Below, piece after piece: positions 33,154-41,203 of a DNA stretch of 64,000 nucleotides. This stretch comes from JAOTZA01 sp965224065. GTDB taxonomy: Bacteria > Acidobacteriota > Thermoanaerobaculia > Multivoradales > JAHEKO01. The stretch covers positions 1,984,001 through 2,048,000 of the forward strand of contig CBDCYF010000005.1 of the NCBI GenBank assembly GCA_965224065.1. Reading direction: 5' to 3'. Below the pieces are notes generated by a model. The model was not told the DNA's origin and ran no database searches. It worked only from the letters and a program-made list of their open reading frames with translations. Position numbers and translations under genes: made by a program. Within the stretch, counting starts at the first letter, position 1, and each line of letters opens with the position of its first letter.

Positions 33154-33992
33154 TGTTTCTTGGCGGCCCTTTTCACCTGTTTCCGGTCCCGCTTCGCCCG
33201 CCGCTTGGCGACGCCGCGGCGCTCGCCCTCGAGTCTCCTGAGGTATTTACTGCCGGTGTACTCGGCCTGGAGTAGGCCCAGCACCTCTTCCGCCTTCTCG
33301 TTCTCGCCGATTTCGAGGTGGGCGATACCGAGAAAATAGTAGATCTTGTCCTTCTCGGGGTAGGCGGGGTACTCATCCAGCACCCGTTGCAAACGGATGG
33401 TTGCCGCCTTGAAGCAGATGTTGCCGCATTTGGCATAGCGTGCCCGTCTGAAGTTGTAGTGCCCGACCAGAAACTCGGCCTCCGCCAGGCTCGCGTTGAC
33501 CTTGTCGATCTGGCGCTGCGTCTCCTCGGTGTATCCGCTGTCGGGAAACAAGTGCAACAGATCCTGATACGCGATGAGCGCCTCCCGGCTGATCGACTGG
33601 TCGCGGTCCGGCCGGCGCATTCTTCCCGCCAGGCTGGATGCGATCTGATACTGCACATAGGCGGCGCGTTCGCTGGTCGGGAACCGATTCTGAAAGTCGC
33701 GGTACTTCGCCTCGGCCTTGATGAAATTCTGCGTCCCTCCCTGCTGAAAATGCGCATCCGCAACCAGCAGCAAGGCCTCGCGCCCGCTGGCGGAATTCGG
33801 CTCGACCTCGAAGGCGTGGGTCAGGTACTGCCGCGCGCGATAGAACTTCTTGGCGGCCATCAGGGCCTTGCCCTCCGCCAGCGACTCCTGCGCCGAAAGC
33901 CGCAGGATCGGGTCCTCCTTGGGCGCCCCGCAGCCGACCGCGAGCAACGCCAGCGAGAGCAGCCACATGGCCGATCGACTCCGAAGCCTCAC
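33150..33992 (-). CDS. bamD: Outer-membrane assembly factor BamD-like lipoprotein
   Basis: 280 residues. GTG 33992 overlaps the rpe TGA (GTGA), so I used it. Lipoprotein signal MWLLSLALLAVGCG. Five TPR-like repeats (ALMAAKKFYRARQYLTHAFE, AKYRDFQNRFPTSERAAYVQ, LIAYQDLLHLFPDSGYTEET and VLDEYPAYPEKDKIYYFLG) match BamD order. A basic tail (KRRAKRDRKQVKRAAKKQ) replaces the usual end. BamD is the essential partner of BamA in beta-barrel insertion; coupling with cpoB and rseP fits an envelope-biogenesis operon. Confidence 0.88.
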   Translation of the reverse strand: MRLRSRSAMWLLSLALLAVGCGAPKEDPILRLSAQESLAEGKALMAAKKFYRARQYLTHAFEVEPNSASGREALLLVADAHFQQGGTQNFIKAEAKYRDFQNRFPTSERAAYVQYQIASSLAGRMRRPDRDQSISREALIAYQDLLHLFPDSGYTEETQRQIDKVNASLAEAEFLVGHYNFRRARYAKCGNICFKAATIRLQRVLDEYPAYPEKDKIYYFLGIAHLEIGENEKAEEVLGLLQAEYTGSKYLRRLEGERRGVAKRRAKRDRKQVKRAAKKQ

Positions 33993-34651
33993 GACGCCAC
34001 CCCCACCGCTTGCTGGCGCAGGTCGGCCATCGCCGCCGCCGGATCCGTTCGGCCAAAAACCGCGGAGCCCGCGACACAGAATCCAACACCGGACGAGGCC
34101 ACTTCGGCGATATTGCGCTCGTCGATCCCGCCGTCCATCGCCACGACCAAATCGGGCTTGTGCTCGGCTCGCATCCGGTCGAGGCGCCGCGCCTTCTCGA
34201 GGCTGCGAGGCAAAAAGCTCTGCCCCGCAAAACCGGGATTCACCGACATGATCAACACAAAGTCCAGGCTCGGCAACACGTCGACCAGTACCTCCACCGG
34301 GGTCGCCGGGTTGAGCGCCACTCCCGCCTTCGCCCCGGCCCGCCGAATCCTCTCCACCAGACGGTCGAGATGAGTCGCGGCCTCCCAGTGGACCGAGACC
34401 CAGTCGGCTCCTGCCTCCAGATAATCGTCCAGCAGACGCCCTGGATTCGACACCATCAGATGGACGTCGAGGGGGAGCTGGGTGCGCTGCTTGAGCGCGC
34501 GCACCACCGGGATCCCAAACGTGAGATTGGGCACAAAATGACCATCCATCACGTCCACGTGCAATAAGTCCGCGCCGCCGCGCTCGCAAAGATCGCAGAC
34601 ACCGCCCAGGTCGGCCAGATCTCCCGCGAGGATGGAAGGTGCGAGCAACAC
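33989..34651 (-). CDS. rpe: Ribulose-phosphate 3-epimerase
   Basis: 220 residues, TIM barrel. Motifs: LAPSILAGDLADLG, LLHVDVMDGHFVPNLTFG with metal ligands, LDVHLMVSNP, SVNPGFAGQSF and VAMDGGIDERNI. It interconverts ribulose-5-P and xylulose-5-P in the pentose phosphate path. GTG start at 34651, five bases after the PASTA gene. A PASTA gene followed by rpe recalls the order near PrkC/Stk kinases in other phyla, but no kinase is present. Confidence 0.96.
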   Translation of the reverse strand: MLLAPSILAGDLADLGGVCDLCERGGADLLHVDVMDGHFVPNLTFGIPVVRALKQRTQLPLDVHLMVSNPGRLLDDYLEAGADWVSVHWEAATHLDRLVERIRRAGAKAGVALNPATPVEVLVDVLPSLDFVLIMSVNPGFAGQSFLPRSLEKARRLDRMRAEHKPDLVVAMDGGIDERNIAEVASSGVGFCVAGSAVFGRTDPAAAMADLRQQAVGVAS

Positions 34652-34656
34652 TTGGG

Positions 34657-35400
34657 CTACGCCTCGGCCTCGGACGTCGTTACCACCAGCGAGATGACGT
34701 CGTTTTTGCGGAGCTGATGACCGGGGAGCGGGTACTGGCGCAGCACCACACCGGCGGCGATTCCCTCATAGGTCTCGAACTTGACACTCCCCAGGCGAAA
34801 ATCCAAGGCCTTGAAATAGCCCTCGACCTCGGTGAGCCGCCGGTACACCAGATCGGGCATCATGTAGGTCTCCGACGGATTCTCCGCGCACAGGTAGACC
34901 TCGACCGCGGTGTTCTTGCCCACTTTGGTATGCGCGGTCGGTTTTTGTTGCGCCACGGTTCCCGGGGACGCGCCGGCGGCGTAGATCGCCGCGGTCCGGC
35001 CGAGCGTGAGGCCCGAGGCCGCCAGCGTCACCTGGACGGCTTGCAGGGCCTTGCCCCGCAGATCCGGGACCGACACCAGCTCCTCGCCCAACGACCGGAC
35101 GACGTCGATGGCGCTCCCTCGCTTGACCAGGCTTCCGGACGCGGGCTTTTGGAGCAGTATGTGCCCCGCCGGCACGTCCTCGTCGTAGCGCTCTTCGCCC
35201 TCGCGCCAGCGAAGTCTGAGACCCTGGTCTGTAGCCGCAGCCTCGGCCTGTCCGGCCTCCAGTCCCTCGAGCGCCGGGACCGCCGTCACCCCACTGCGCA
35301 CAAAGAGATTGAACGCAAAGTAGCCCGAGACCGTAAAAGCCACAAGGACCACCGCGGCGTAGACCAGCCAACCCAGAGACCTGATGACGCGCGAGCCCAT
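34657..35400 (-). CDS. PASTA-domain membrane protein
   Basis: 247 residues. One N-terminal membrane helix (LVYAAVVLVAFTVSGYFAFN) and then three PASTA repeats (VTAVPALEGLEAGQAEAAAT, VSVPDLRGKALQAVQVTLAA and MPDLVYRRLTEVEGYFKAL). PASTA domains bind muropeptides or beta-lactams. Unlike the usual Ser/Thr kinases and PBPs, there is no catalytic domain here; the protein would be a tethered periplasmic wall sensor or scaffold. It lies between the peroxiredoxin-fold gene and rpe, with spacings of 12 and 5 bases, so in one operon. Confidence 0.88.
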   Translation of the reverse strand: MGSRVIRSLGWLVYAAVVLVAFTVSGYFAFNLFVRSGVTAVPALEGLEAGQAEAAATDQGLRLRWREGEERYDEDVPAGHILLQKPASGSLVKRGSAIDVVRSLGEELVSVPDLRGKALQAVQVTLAASGLTLGRTAAIYAAGASPGTVAQQKPTAHTKVGKNTAVEVYLCAENPSETYMMPDLVYRRLTEVEGYFKALDFRLGSVKFETYEGIAAGVVLRQYPLPGHQLRKNDVISLVVTTSEAEA

Positions 35401-35412
35401 TCGGCTCAGCCC

Positions 35413-35922
35413 TCAGTTGACCCAGAGATCGACCAGGCGATTGATCACCGACCGCGGGTAGTTGGCCGTCGAGGAGGGCAGACTCTTGAGTCGACCCCTG
35501 ATCTCTTCCAGGGCCGTTTCCATCGACTCGAGCGGCTTGGCTTGCCACAGGACCTTCTGGTCGCGGTTGACCAGCACCAGGACCGGAGCCGATTCACCTT
35601 CTTCGGCGTTTTCAAAGCCAAAAAGCCCCGAGAAGCCTCGATCGTCGCTCAACAGGGGAAACGGCAGCTCCAGCTCCCGCTGGAGAGACTTCAGCTCGTC
35701 GAGCTTTGCCGGCGAGACGCCGAGTGCCTTGGCGCCCACGAGCGAGCCCGCGTGGCTTGCGAGAAGGGACAGGTCCCGGCGAGCCCGCTGGTCGGCGGGA
35801 GCCCCAAAGAAGTAAAGCAAAACCGCGGACCGTGGCACTTCGTCGCGGAGCATCAACACCGCGTCCTCGGTCGAAGCCAGGTCGAAATTGGGCGCCGTGT
35901 CGCCTTCCGCCAGTCGTGCCAT
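35413..35922 (-). CDS. Peroxiredoxin/AhpC-fold protein lacking all cysteines
   Basis: 169 residues from the ATG at 35922. The fold marks of AhpC/TSA proteins are present: EGDTAPNFDLASTEDAVLML, VLLYFFGAPADQRARRDLSL, ALGVSPAKLDELKSLQRELE and FPLLSDDRGFSGLFGFE. The loop that should hold the peroxidatic Cys (PxxTPxC) reads APADQRARRD, and the protein has no Cys at all. There is no in-frame TGA, so selenocysteine does not replace it. It is therefore unlikely to reduce peroxides and may be a binding or structural relic. Co-transcribed with rseP and the PASTA gene. Confidence 0.75.
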   Translation of the reverse strand: MARLAEGDTAPNFDLASTEDAVLMLRDEVPRSAVLLYFFGAPADQRARRDLSLLASHAGSLVGAKALGVSPAKLDELKSLQRELELPFPLLSDDRGFSGLFGFENAEEGESAPVLVLVNRDQKVLWQAKPLESMETALEEIRGRLKSLPSSTANYPRSVINRLVDLWVN

Positions 35923-35962
35923 CAACACCGGTCCTTTCGCGAGAGCTCTTCCAACGGTCCCG

Positions 35963-37285
35963 TCAGGAGCCCGAGAGAAGACTCTCGGGGACGTTCTTGA
36001 TGACGTCGAAATATAGCACCATGACCATCAGCATCACGATGAGCACAAACCCGACTTGATTGATCCGCTCCTTGAATTTGAGGGACAGATCCCGCCGAAA
36101 AACGGACTCGATGAGAAGCAACGCGATCTGGCCTCCGTCGAGCACCGGGATCGGCAGCAGATTGAGAATGGCGATGGAGATCGAGATCAGACCCATCAGA
36201 TGGAGCAGGTTGCGAAAACCGCTTCGGGCCGCCGCCCCCGACAGCGCGGCGATCTCGATCGGTCCGGACAGCGCGCTCTTAGCGGCCAGCTTGCCAGTGA
36301 AGATCTTCCCGAGAACGCGAAACGTCTGCTGTGTCACGTCCCAGTTGAACCGCACGCTCTGGACCAGGGACTCGACCGGGCCATAGCGCTGAAACGCGGT
36401 GGCGGCCAGGCTGACGCCGATCCGGCCGCGGCCGTCCTCGAGCGCCGGCACCACGCGCAAATGGACCGGCTGACCGTCGCGCACAACCTCGACGGCGATC
36501 TCGCGCTCGGGATTCTCCGACAGATAGGCCACAAAATCCTGCTGCCCCGCCAACGGCCGGCCATCCACCGCGCGCACCTCGTCTCCGGACCGGAACCCGG
36601 CCCGCTCCGCCGGGTCGCCCTCGAACACCTCGACGATCCGTGGCAGCACATTGGGGTAGACCCCCGCGTCGCCAAATTCGTAGCGCGGGACCTTGATCGG
36701 AGTGAGAACCGTCTCGAGCGTCTGGTCGCCACGCCGGAACCGCACGGTGAGCTCCTGCTCGGGGGCCGTCATGATCGCGAACCGCGCTTCGTCCCACCGG
36801 GTGATCGCTTGACCGTCGATCTCCAGAACTTCGTCCCCGGGCTCGAAACCGGCAGCGGCGGCCGGACCGTCGGGCCGCACGCTGCCCACCACCGCCGGGA
36901 TGTCGGGCGGCGCCGCCACTTCGATTCCAACCATGAAGACCACCGCGATCAACACGATCGCCAGCGCCACGTTCATGACCGGCCCGGCCAGATAGATCAG
37001 GATCCGCTGCCACCGTGGCCGGTTGAGAAACTCCCTTGGATCGTCCGAGGCCTCCGACGGATCCTCTCCGGTCAGTTGGACGTATCCGCCCAGGGGAACC
37101 AGCGCGACGCGGTAATCGGTCCCTCCCCGCTCGAACCCCCACAGCCGCTTGCCGAATCCCAGAGAAAAGACCCTCGCCGGGACGCGAAAAAACTTCGCCA
37201 TGAGCAAGTGCCCCAGCTCGTGGATAAAGATGATCACGCCGAGCGCGAACACAAAGGCGGCGGCATTGGTCAACAGATCGATCAT
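35963..37285 (-). CDS. rseP: RseP-type site-2 zinc protease
   Basis: 440 residues. The zinc motif HELGH (His22, Glu23, His26) sits in the first membrane helix, with the partner motif LNLLPIPVLDGGQ near residue 390. Two PDZ domains lie between (AVVGSVRPDGPAAAAGFEPG and RIVEVFEGDPAERAGFRSGD). In known systems it cuts membrane-bound anti-sigma factors or signal-peptide remnants. The island FecR-like protein is a conceivable substrate, which is speculation. Order uppS-cdsA-rseP is conserved in bacteria; the usual dxr between cdsA and rseP is absent. Confidence 0.94.
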   Translation of the reverse strand: MIDLLTNAAAFVFALGVIIFIHELGHLLMAKFFRVPARVFSLGFGKRLWGFERGGTDYRVALVPLGGYVQLTGEDPSEASDDPREFLNRPRWQRILIYLAGPVMNVALAIVLIAVVFMVGIEVAAPPDIPAVVGSVRPDGPAAAAGFEPGDEVLEIDGQAITRWDEARFAIMTAPEQELTVRFRRGDQTLETVLTPIKVPRYEFGDAGVYPNVLPRIVEVFEGDPAERAGFRSGDEVRAVDGRPLAGQQDFVAYLSENPEREIAVEVVRDGQPVHLRVVPALEDGRGRIGVSLAATAFQRYGPVESLVQSVRFNWDVTQQTFRVLGKIFTGKLAAKSALSGPIEIAALSGAAARSGFRNLLHLMGLISISIAILNLLPIPVLDGGQIALLLIESVFRRDLSLKFKERINQVGFVLIVMLMVMVLYFDVIKNVPESLLSGS

Positions 37286-37385
37286 CGTTCTATGCGGCTC
37301 CCAACCTGGGGGAACGGCCCCCGATCATACTTCACCCTCGCAGAGGCATTGCAGAAAACATGCCGCTGCCCAAGACCCACGGTTC

Positions 37386-38201
37386 TCAGCCCAGCCCCAG
37401 AATCCAGGTCAAAAAAACAAACACCGGTGCGGCCAGGAGGAGGGCGTCGAGGCGGTCGAACATGCCCCCGTGGCCGGGGAGAAGGACGCCCGAGTCCTTG
37501 ACTCCGGCCGACCTCTTGATCATCGACTCGATCAGGTCGCCGGCTTGCGCCGCCACCCCCGTCAGCGCCGCCAGCAGCAAAAGCCCTGAGCCGATGCCGC
37601 CGTGGCGCCACCACCCCCACACGGCGGCGGCGGCCAGGCCGGCCGCCAGACCGGCACCGGCGCCCAGCCACGTCTTGTTGGGGCTGATCTCCGGCGCCAG
37701 CTTGCGCTTTCCCCAGCGGCAGCCGGCATAGTACGCGGCGGAATCGCCGGCCCAGACGATGGCCAAGAGCAGCACGAGCAACCAGGGCCCGGCGGCGTGG
37801 ATCCGGTGGAGGCTCGCCACCGCGACCGAAAAGTAGGCGGCGCCAAAGCTCAGCGAGCCGACGGTCAGAAAGGCTTTGTCGACGCCGCCCCGACCGGCGA
37901 GCGTCGCGATCCCGGCGACACCCGAGAGCAGAAAAGCACAGAGGAGGATGAGCCTCTCGGCCGTCCCGCCCTCCGGCGTCCGCCACAGATCGGCGCTCAT
38001 CAGGAGCGCGGCCAGCGCCACGATCGCCGGCAACGTCCAGACGGCTCGGCCGGCCCCGGCCGAGCGCGCGAGCCGGACGTACTCGAACACCGCGATCTCG
38101 ACCGCGGCGAGAAAAAAGAAAAAAGACCACGGGCCCTGCAGCCAGAAGACCGCTGTGGCGACCAAGGGAAGCGCGACCGCGGCGGTCAGAATACGCTGCA
38201 A
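37386..38201 (-). CDS. cdsA: Phosphatidate cytidylyltransferase
   Basis: 271 residues with about eight membrane helices. The family signature SAGVKDSGVLLPGHGGMFDR, then LDALLLAAPV, is complete, and the motif AGDSAAYYAGCRWGKRKLAP with PNKTWLGAGAG is present. It makes CDP-diacylglycerol for phospholipid synthesis. TTG start at 38201, ten bases after uppS. Confidence 0.95.
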   Translation of the reverse strand: MQRILTAAVALPLVATAVFWLQGPWSFFFFLAAVEIAVFEYVRLARSAGAGRAVWTLPAIVALAALLMSADLWRTPEGGTAERLILLCAFLLSGVAGIATLAGRGGVDKAFLTVGSLSFGAAYFSVAVASLHRIHAAGPWLLVLLLAIVWAGDSAAYYAGCRWGKRKLAPEISPNKTWLGAGAGLAAGLAAAAVWGWWRHGGIGSGLLLLAALTGVAAQAGDLIESMIKRSAGVKDSGVLLPGHGGMFDRLDALLLAAPVFVFLTWILGLG

Positions 38202-38211
38202 CGACCGCTCG

Positions 38212-39018
38212 CTATCCGAGACGGCTGCGACCGGCCCGGACGCCGTCCCCGGTGTCGCCGATCCGGCCGAAACGACGGTCGCGCGCCTGAAAGTCGATCA
38301 GCGCCTCCAGCAGATGGCGGCGCCGAAAATCGGGCCACAACACGTCGACAAAGGAGATCTCCGTGTACGCCATCTGCCACAGAAGGAAATTGGAGACTCT
38401 CTGCTCACCGGACGTGCGAATCAGCAGGTCCGGGTCGTGCTGACCGGCGCTGTAGAGATAGCGACCCAGGGTCTCCTCATCGATGTCGGTCCCCTTGCCC
38501 TGCGCCCAGTCGGTGACGATCCGGCGACAGGCGTCGACGATCTCGCAGCGGCCCGAGTAGTTGAGCGCGATGTTGAGCCGCAAGCCGGCGCAATCTCGCG
38601 TCGCATCGAGCGCCTGTTCGAGAACCCGCACCACCGATGGGTCCAGCTCACGCCAGCGGCCCAGGATCTCGAGGCGGATGTCGTTGTCGACCAGCGACTC
38701 GAGCTCCTTGCGAACATACTCCTTGAGCAGGTTCATCAGGGTCCAGATCTCGTATCGTGGACGGTTCCAGTTCTCCACCGAAAACGCGTAAAGAGTCAGC
38801 GCCTCGAGCCCCAGGGCCGCCGAGGCCTCGATCACGTCGCGCACCGAGTCGACCCCGGCGCGATGGCCTTCGACCCGCGGCCGGCCCTGGGCCTGAGCCC
38901 AGCGTCCGTTGCCGTCCATGATGATGGCGACATGCTTGGGCAGCCGCTCTTCGTCCAGGCGCCGCACCTGCAGCTCCTCAACCGAGCCCGGCTCGGCCAG
39001 CTTTTGGCGATCGATCAT
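38212..39018 (-). CDS. uppS: Isoprenyl (undecaprenyl) diphosphate synthase
   Basis: 268 residues. Cis-prenyltransferase signatures: HVAIIMDGNGRWAQAQGRPR with the catalytic Asp near residue 35, GHRAGVDSVRDVIE, LTLYAFSVENWNRP, ALNYSGRCEI, DLLIRTSGEQRVSNFLLWQ and FVDVLWPDF. It makes the C55 lipid carrier for wall and O-antigen building. The tail of about 15 residues is Gly/Arg-rich. Starts 57 bases after truA. Confidence 0.96.
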   Translation of the reverse strand: MIDRQKLAEPGSVEELQVRRLDEERLPKHVAIIMDGNGRWAQAQGRPRVEGHRAGVDSVRDVIEASAALGLEALTLYAFSVENWNRPRYEIWTLMNLLKEYVRKELESLVDNDIRLEILGRWRELDPSVVRVLEQALDATRDCAGLRLNIALNYSGRCEIVDACRRIVTDWAQGKGTDIDEETLGRYLYSAGQHDPDLLIRTSGEQRVSNFLLWQMAYTEISFVDVLWPDFRRRHLLEALIDFQARDRRFGRIGDTGDGVRAGRSRLG

Positions 39019-39075
39019 CGAGGAGACCCTCCTGGTCGCCGCTAACCTACCATAGCCAGGCCGTTAAACCCGGTG

Positions 39076-39858
39076 TCAGCGGGGCCTGAGACGGGTGTCG
39101 TACTCGTCCAGCGGTTGCCATCGCTCGGGGTAATCGACGCGCTCGAGAGTGAGCCCATGGGCCGGCGCGGTCGGACCGGCGTCGCTTCGGGGCGCTCCCT
39201 CCAGGAGCGTCAGAAAGGACCGAACCGAACGTCGACCGCCCCCTACTTCGAGAAGGGTCCCGACGAGCGAGCGCACCATCCCGCGCAAGAACCCCTCACC
39301 CTCGAAACTCAGCTCGAGACGCTCTCCGGCCTCGGCGATCTCGGCGCGAAAAATCCGCCGGTACGGGTCGCGATGGGAACCACCGGCGAGCGCGAACGCG
39401 GTGAAGTCGTGACGGCCCACCAGACCGGCCAGCGCGCGCCGCATCGCCTCGACGTCGAGCTCGCGGCTCACCCGCACCGAAAAGGGCGCATCGAGCGGCG
39501 ACTGGACCCGCGAGCGCACCAGCCGGTAACAATAGAGCTTGCCGGAGGCGTGTTTTCTGGCGTGGAACCCCTCAGACATCCGGCCGGCGGCGATCGCTCG
39601 TATGTCCTCCGATAGCACGTGGTTTGTCCCATGAACGAGAGCGCGAAGCGGAAGATCCTTTGACAGCTCCAGATGAGCGGCCTGGGCGCGGGCGTGCACC
39701 CCGGCGTCGGTGCGACCCGCGCCCACGATCCGGACCGGCCGGCGGACCAGTGCGCCGACCGCTTCCTCGACCGCCTGCTGAACGCTCCGCGCGTCGGGCT
39801 GCCGCTGCCACCCGCAGTAGGCGCCGCCCCGATACCCGAGAATCAGCCTGTAGACCAT
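39076..39858 (-). CDS. truA: tRNA pseudouridine(38-40) synthase TruA
   Basis: 260 residues. The open frame extends far upstream, but the family start is MVYRLILGYRGGAYCGWQRQ at 39858. The catalytic Asp is in GAGRTDAGVHARAQAAHL. Also seen are FHARKHASGKLYCYRLVRS, FTAFALAGGSHRDPYRRIF and EGFLRGMVRSLVGTLLEVG. It modifies positions 38-40 of tRNA anticodon arms. Its start lies within the 3' end of the GT-C gene (16-base overlap). Confidence 0.95.
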   Translation of the reverse strand: MVYRLILGYRGGAYCGWQRQPDARSVQQAVEEAVGALVRRPVRIVGAGRTDAGVHARAQAAHLELSKDLPLRALVHGTNHVLSEDIRAIAAGRMSEGFHARKHASGKLYCYRLVRSRVQSPLDAPFSVRVSRELDVEAMRRALAGLVGRHDFTAFALAGGSHRDPYRRIFRAEIAEAGERLELSFEGEGFLRGMVRSLVGTLLEVGGGRRSVRSFLTLLEGAPRSDAGPTAPAHGLTLERVDYPERWQPLDEYDTRLRPR

Positions 39859-41195
39859 CGCCGGGAACGAAGAAACATCAAGCCAAAGGGCGCCCAGATG
39901 GCCAGATAGACCCACGGCATGAGCGGCGCGCCGGTGAATTGCGGAAGGTAGGAGAGCGGGACCAAGGCCGACAGCAGCAGCCACGCCGGTTGCCGGGAGA
40001 TCGCGGCCCAGGGCAGCACCCACAACAGATACCATGGGTACACGGTTGCGGAGCACAGAATGATCGTGCCGAAAACCGCCCCGGTGAGGGGAGCCACGCG
40101 GCCCGGCCGGCTCCGCCAGGTCAGCAACGCGATGCTCCCGGCGGCCAGCACTCCCAGGACGATCTTGGCGAGCAACTGCGGATAGTTGAACGGATAGAGA
40201 CGATTCCACCTGTCGTGCCCGCCCTGGCGCTCTTTGAGGGCGTCGAGCACTCCCTCGATCCAGGCGGTGATCTCCAACCGATCGATCAGCCGCCACAGCG
40301 GCTCGAACAACGGCCCGTTGAACTCCCACGAAACACCATAGGTGAGATATCCCGGCGGTATCCCGCCCACCGAGTGGACCACCGGCGCAAACGAGATCGC
40401 CGCGACCGCCAGGGCGACGGCCAGAAAGACCAACGGCCGGCCGCTCGAGCGCGCCCAGACCGGCAGCGCGAGCAGCGGAACGACCTTGGCCAGGATCGCG
40501 GCGCCGGCCGCCACCGCCGCGCCCGTCACCCGCTTCGGCCGGCCGGAGAGCCACAGCACCACCACGGCGACCGCCAAGACCCCGAGGGCGTCGACGTGGC
40601 CCATCCCGGCGATCTCGAGCACCGGCAGCGGGCTCCACGCATACCAGACCACCCGGCCTACCGGCACGGACAACTTCCGCGCAACCAGCACCAGCAGATA
40701 GCAGACCGCGAGATCGGCCGCCGTCAGGATCGTCTTGAGCACCAGAACCGGCGCCGGGAACCGAGCTGCGAGAGCAAAGACCGAGACCGCCAGCGGCGGG
40801 TAGACCGTCTCGACCTCGCGGTGCGCCAGGCGGTCGTACAGACCGTCCCGCAACGGCTCGAGCTCGGGGTCTTCCGGCGCCACCAGATAGGGGTTGAGCC
40901 CGGCGCCGGCGACGCGACCGTCCCACACATAGCGGTAGACGTCATCCGAGAGGGTCGGCGGCAACGGCAGCGCCAGCAGCCGCAAAGCCGCGGCCACCAG
41001 CAGGATGCCGGCCATCGAGGACTGAGGATCTTTTGCTATCCTCGCCGCCGCCCAGACGAGACCGCAGAAACCGGCCGCCAGCCAGGCCACTGTCACCCAC
41101 GGATGGGCCGCAAGATCGAACGTCACCAGCAACCCCGCCTGAGCCACGAAGAGCGGCGCCGCCGCCACGGCAGCGCGACGAACTGAACGCCTCAC
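39843..41195 (-). CDS. GT-C (GT87-like) membrane glycosyltransferase
   Basis: 450 residues and about ten to twelve membrane helices. The first periplasmic loop has the catalytic acidic motif TLSDDVYRYVWDGRVAGAGL with NPYLVAPEDPEL, then VYPPLAVSVFALAARFPAP. These match the polyprenol-phosphate-sugar-dependent mannosyltransferase/GT87 type. The GTG at 41195 was chosen since TTG/GTG codons there precede the first helix and the divergent GT2 gene begins at 41204; the longer frame would run into it. The likely donor is a polyprenyl-phosphate sugar; the GT2 neighbour could supply it or build the same glycan. Confidence 0.82.
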   Translation of the reverse strand: MRRSVRRAAVAAAPLFVAQAGLLVTFDLAAHPWVTVAWLAAGFCGLVWAAARIAKDPQSSMAGILLVAAALRLLALPLPPTLSDDVYRYVWDGRVAGAGLNPYLVAPEDPELEPLRDGLYDRLAHREVETVYPPLAVSVFALAARFPAPVLVLKTILTAADLAVCYLLVLVARKLSVPVGRVVWYAWSPLPVLEIAGMGHVDALGVLAVAVVVLWLSGRPKRVTGAAVAAGAAILAKVVPLLALPVWARSSGRPLVFLAVALAVAAISFAPVVHSVGGIPPGYLTYGVSWEFNGPLFEPLWRLIDRLEITAWIEGVLDALKERQGGHDRWNRLYPFNYPQLLAKIVLGVLAAGSIALLTWRSRPGRVAPLTGAVFGTIILCSATVYPWYLLWVLPWAAISRQPAWLLLSALVPLSYLPQFTGAPLMPWVYLAIWAPFGLMFLRSRRWSTG

Positions 41196-41203
41196 CAATC
41201 GCA

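Noticed and set aside
35413..35922. Selenoprotein peroxiredoxin (Sec for Cys), suggested by selA in the window
   Set aside because: No in-frame TGA in the gene; the position is filled by ordinary codons.
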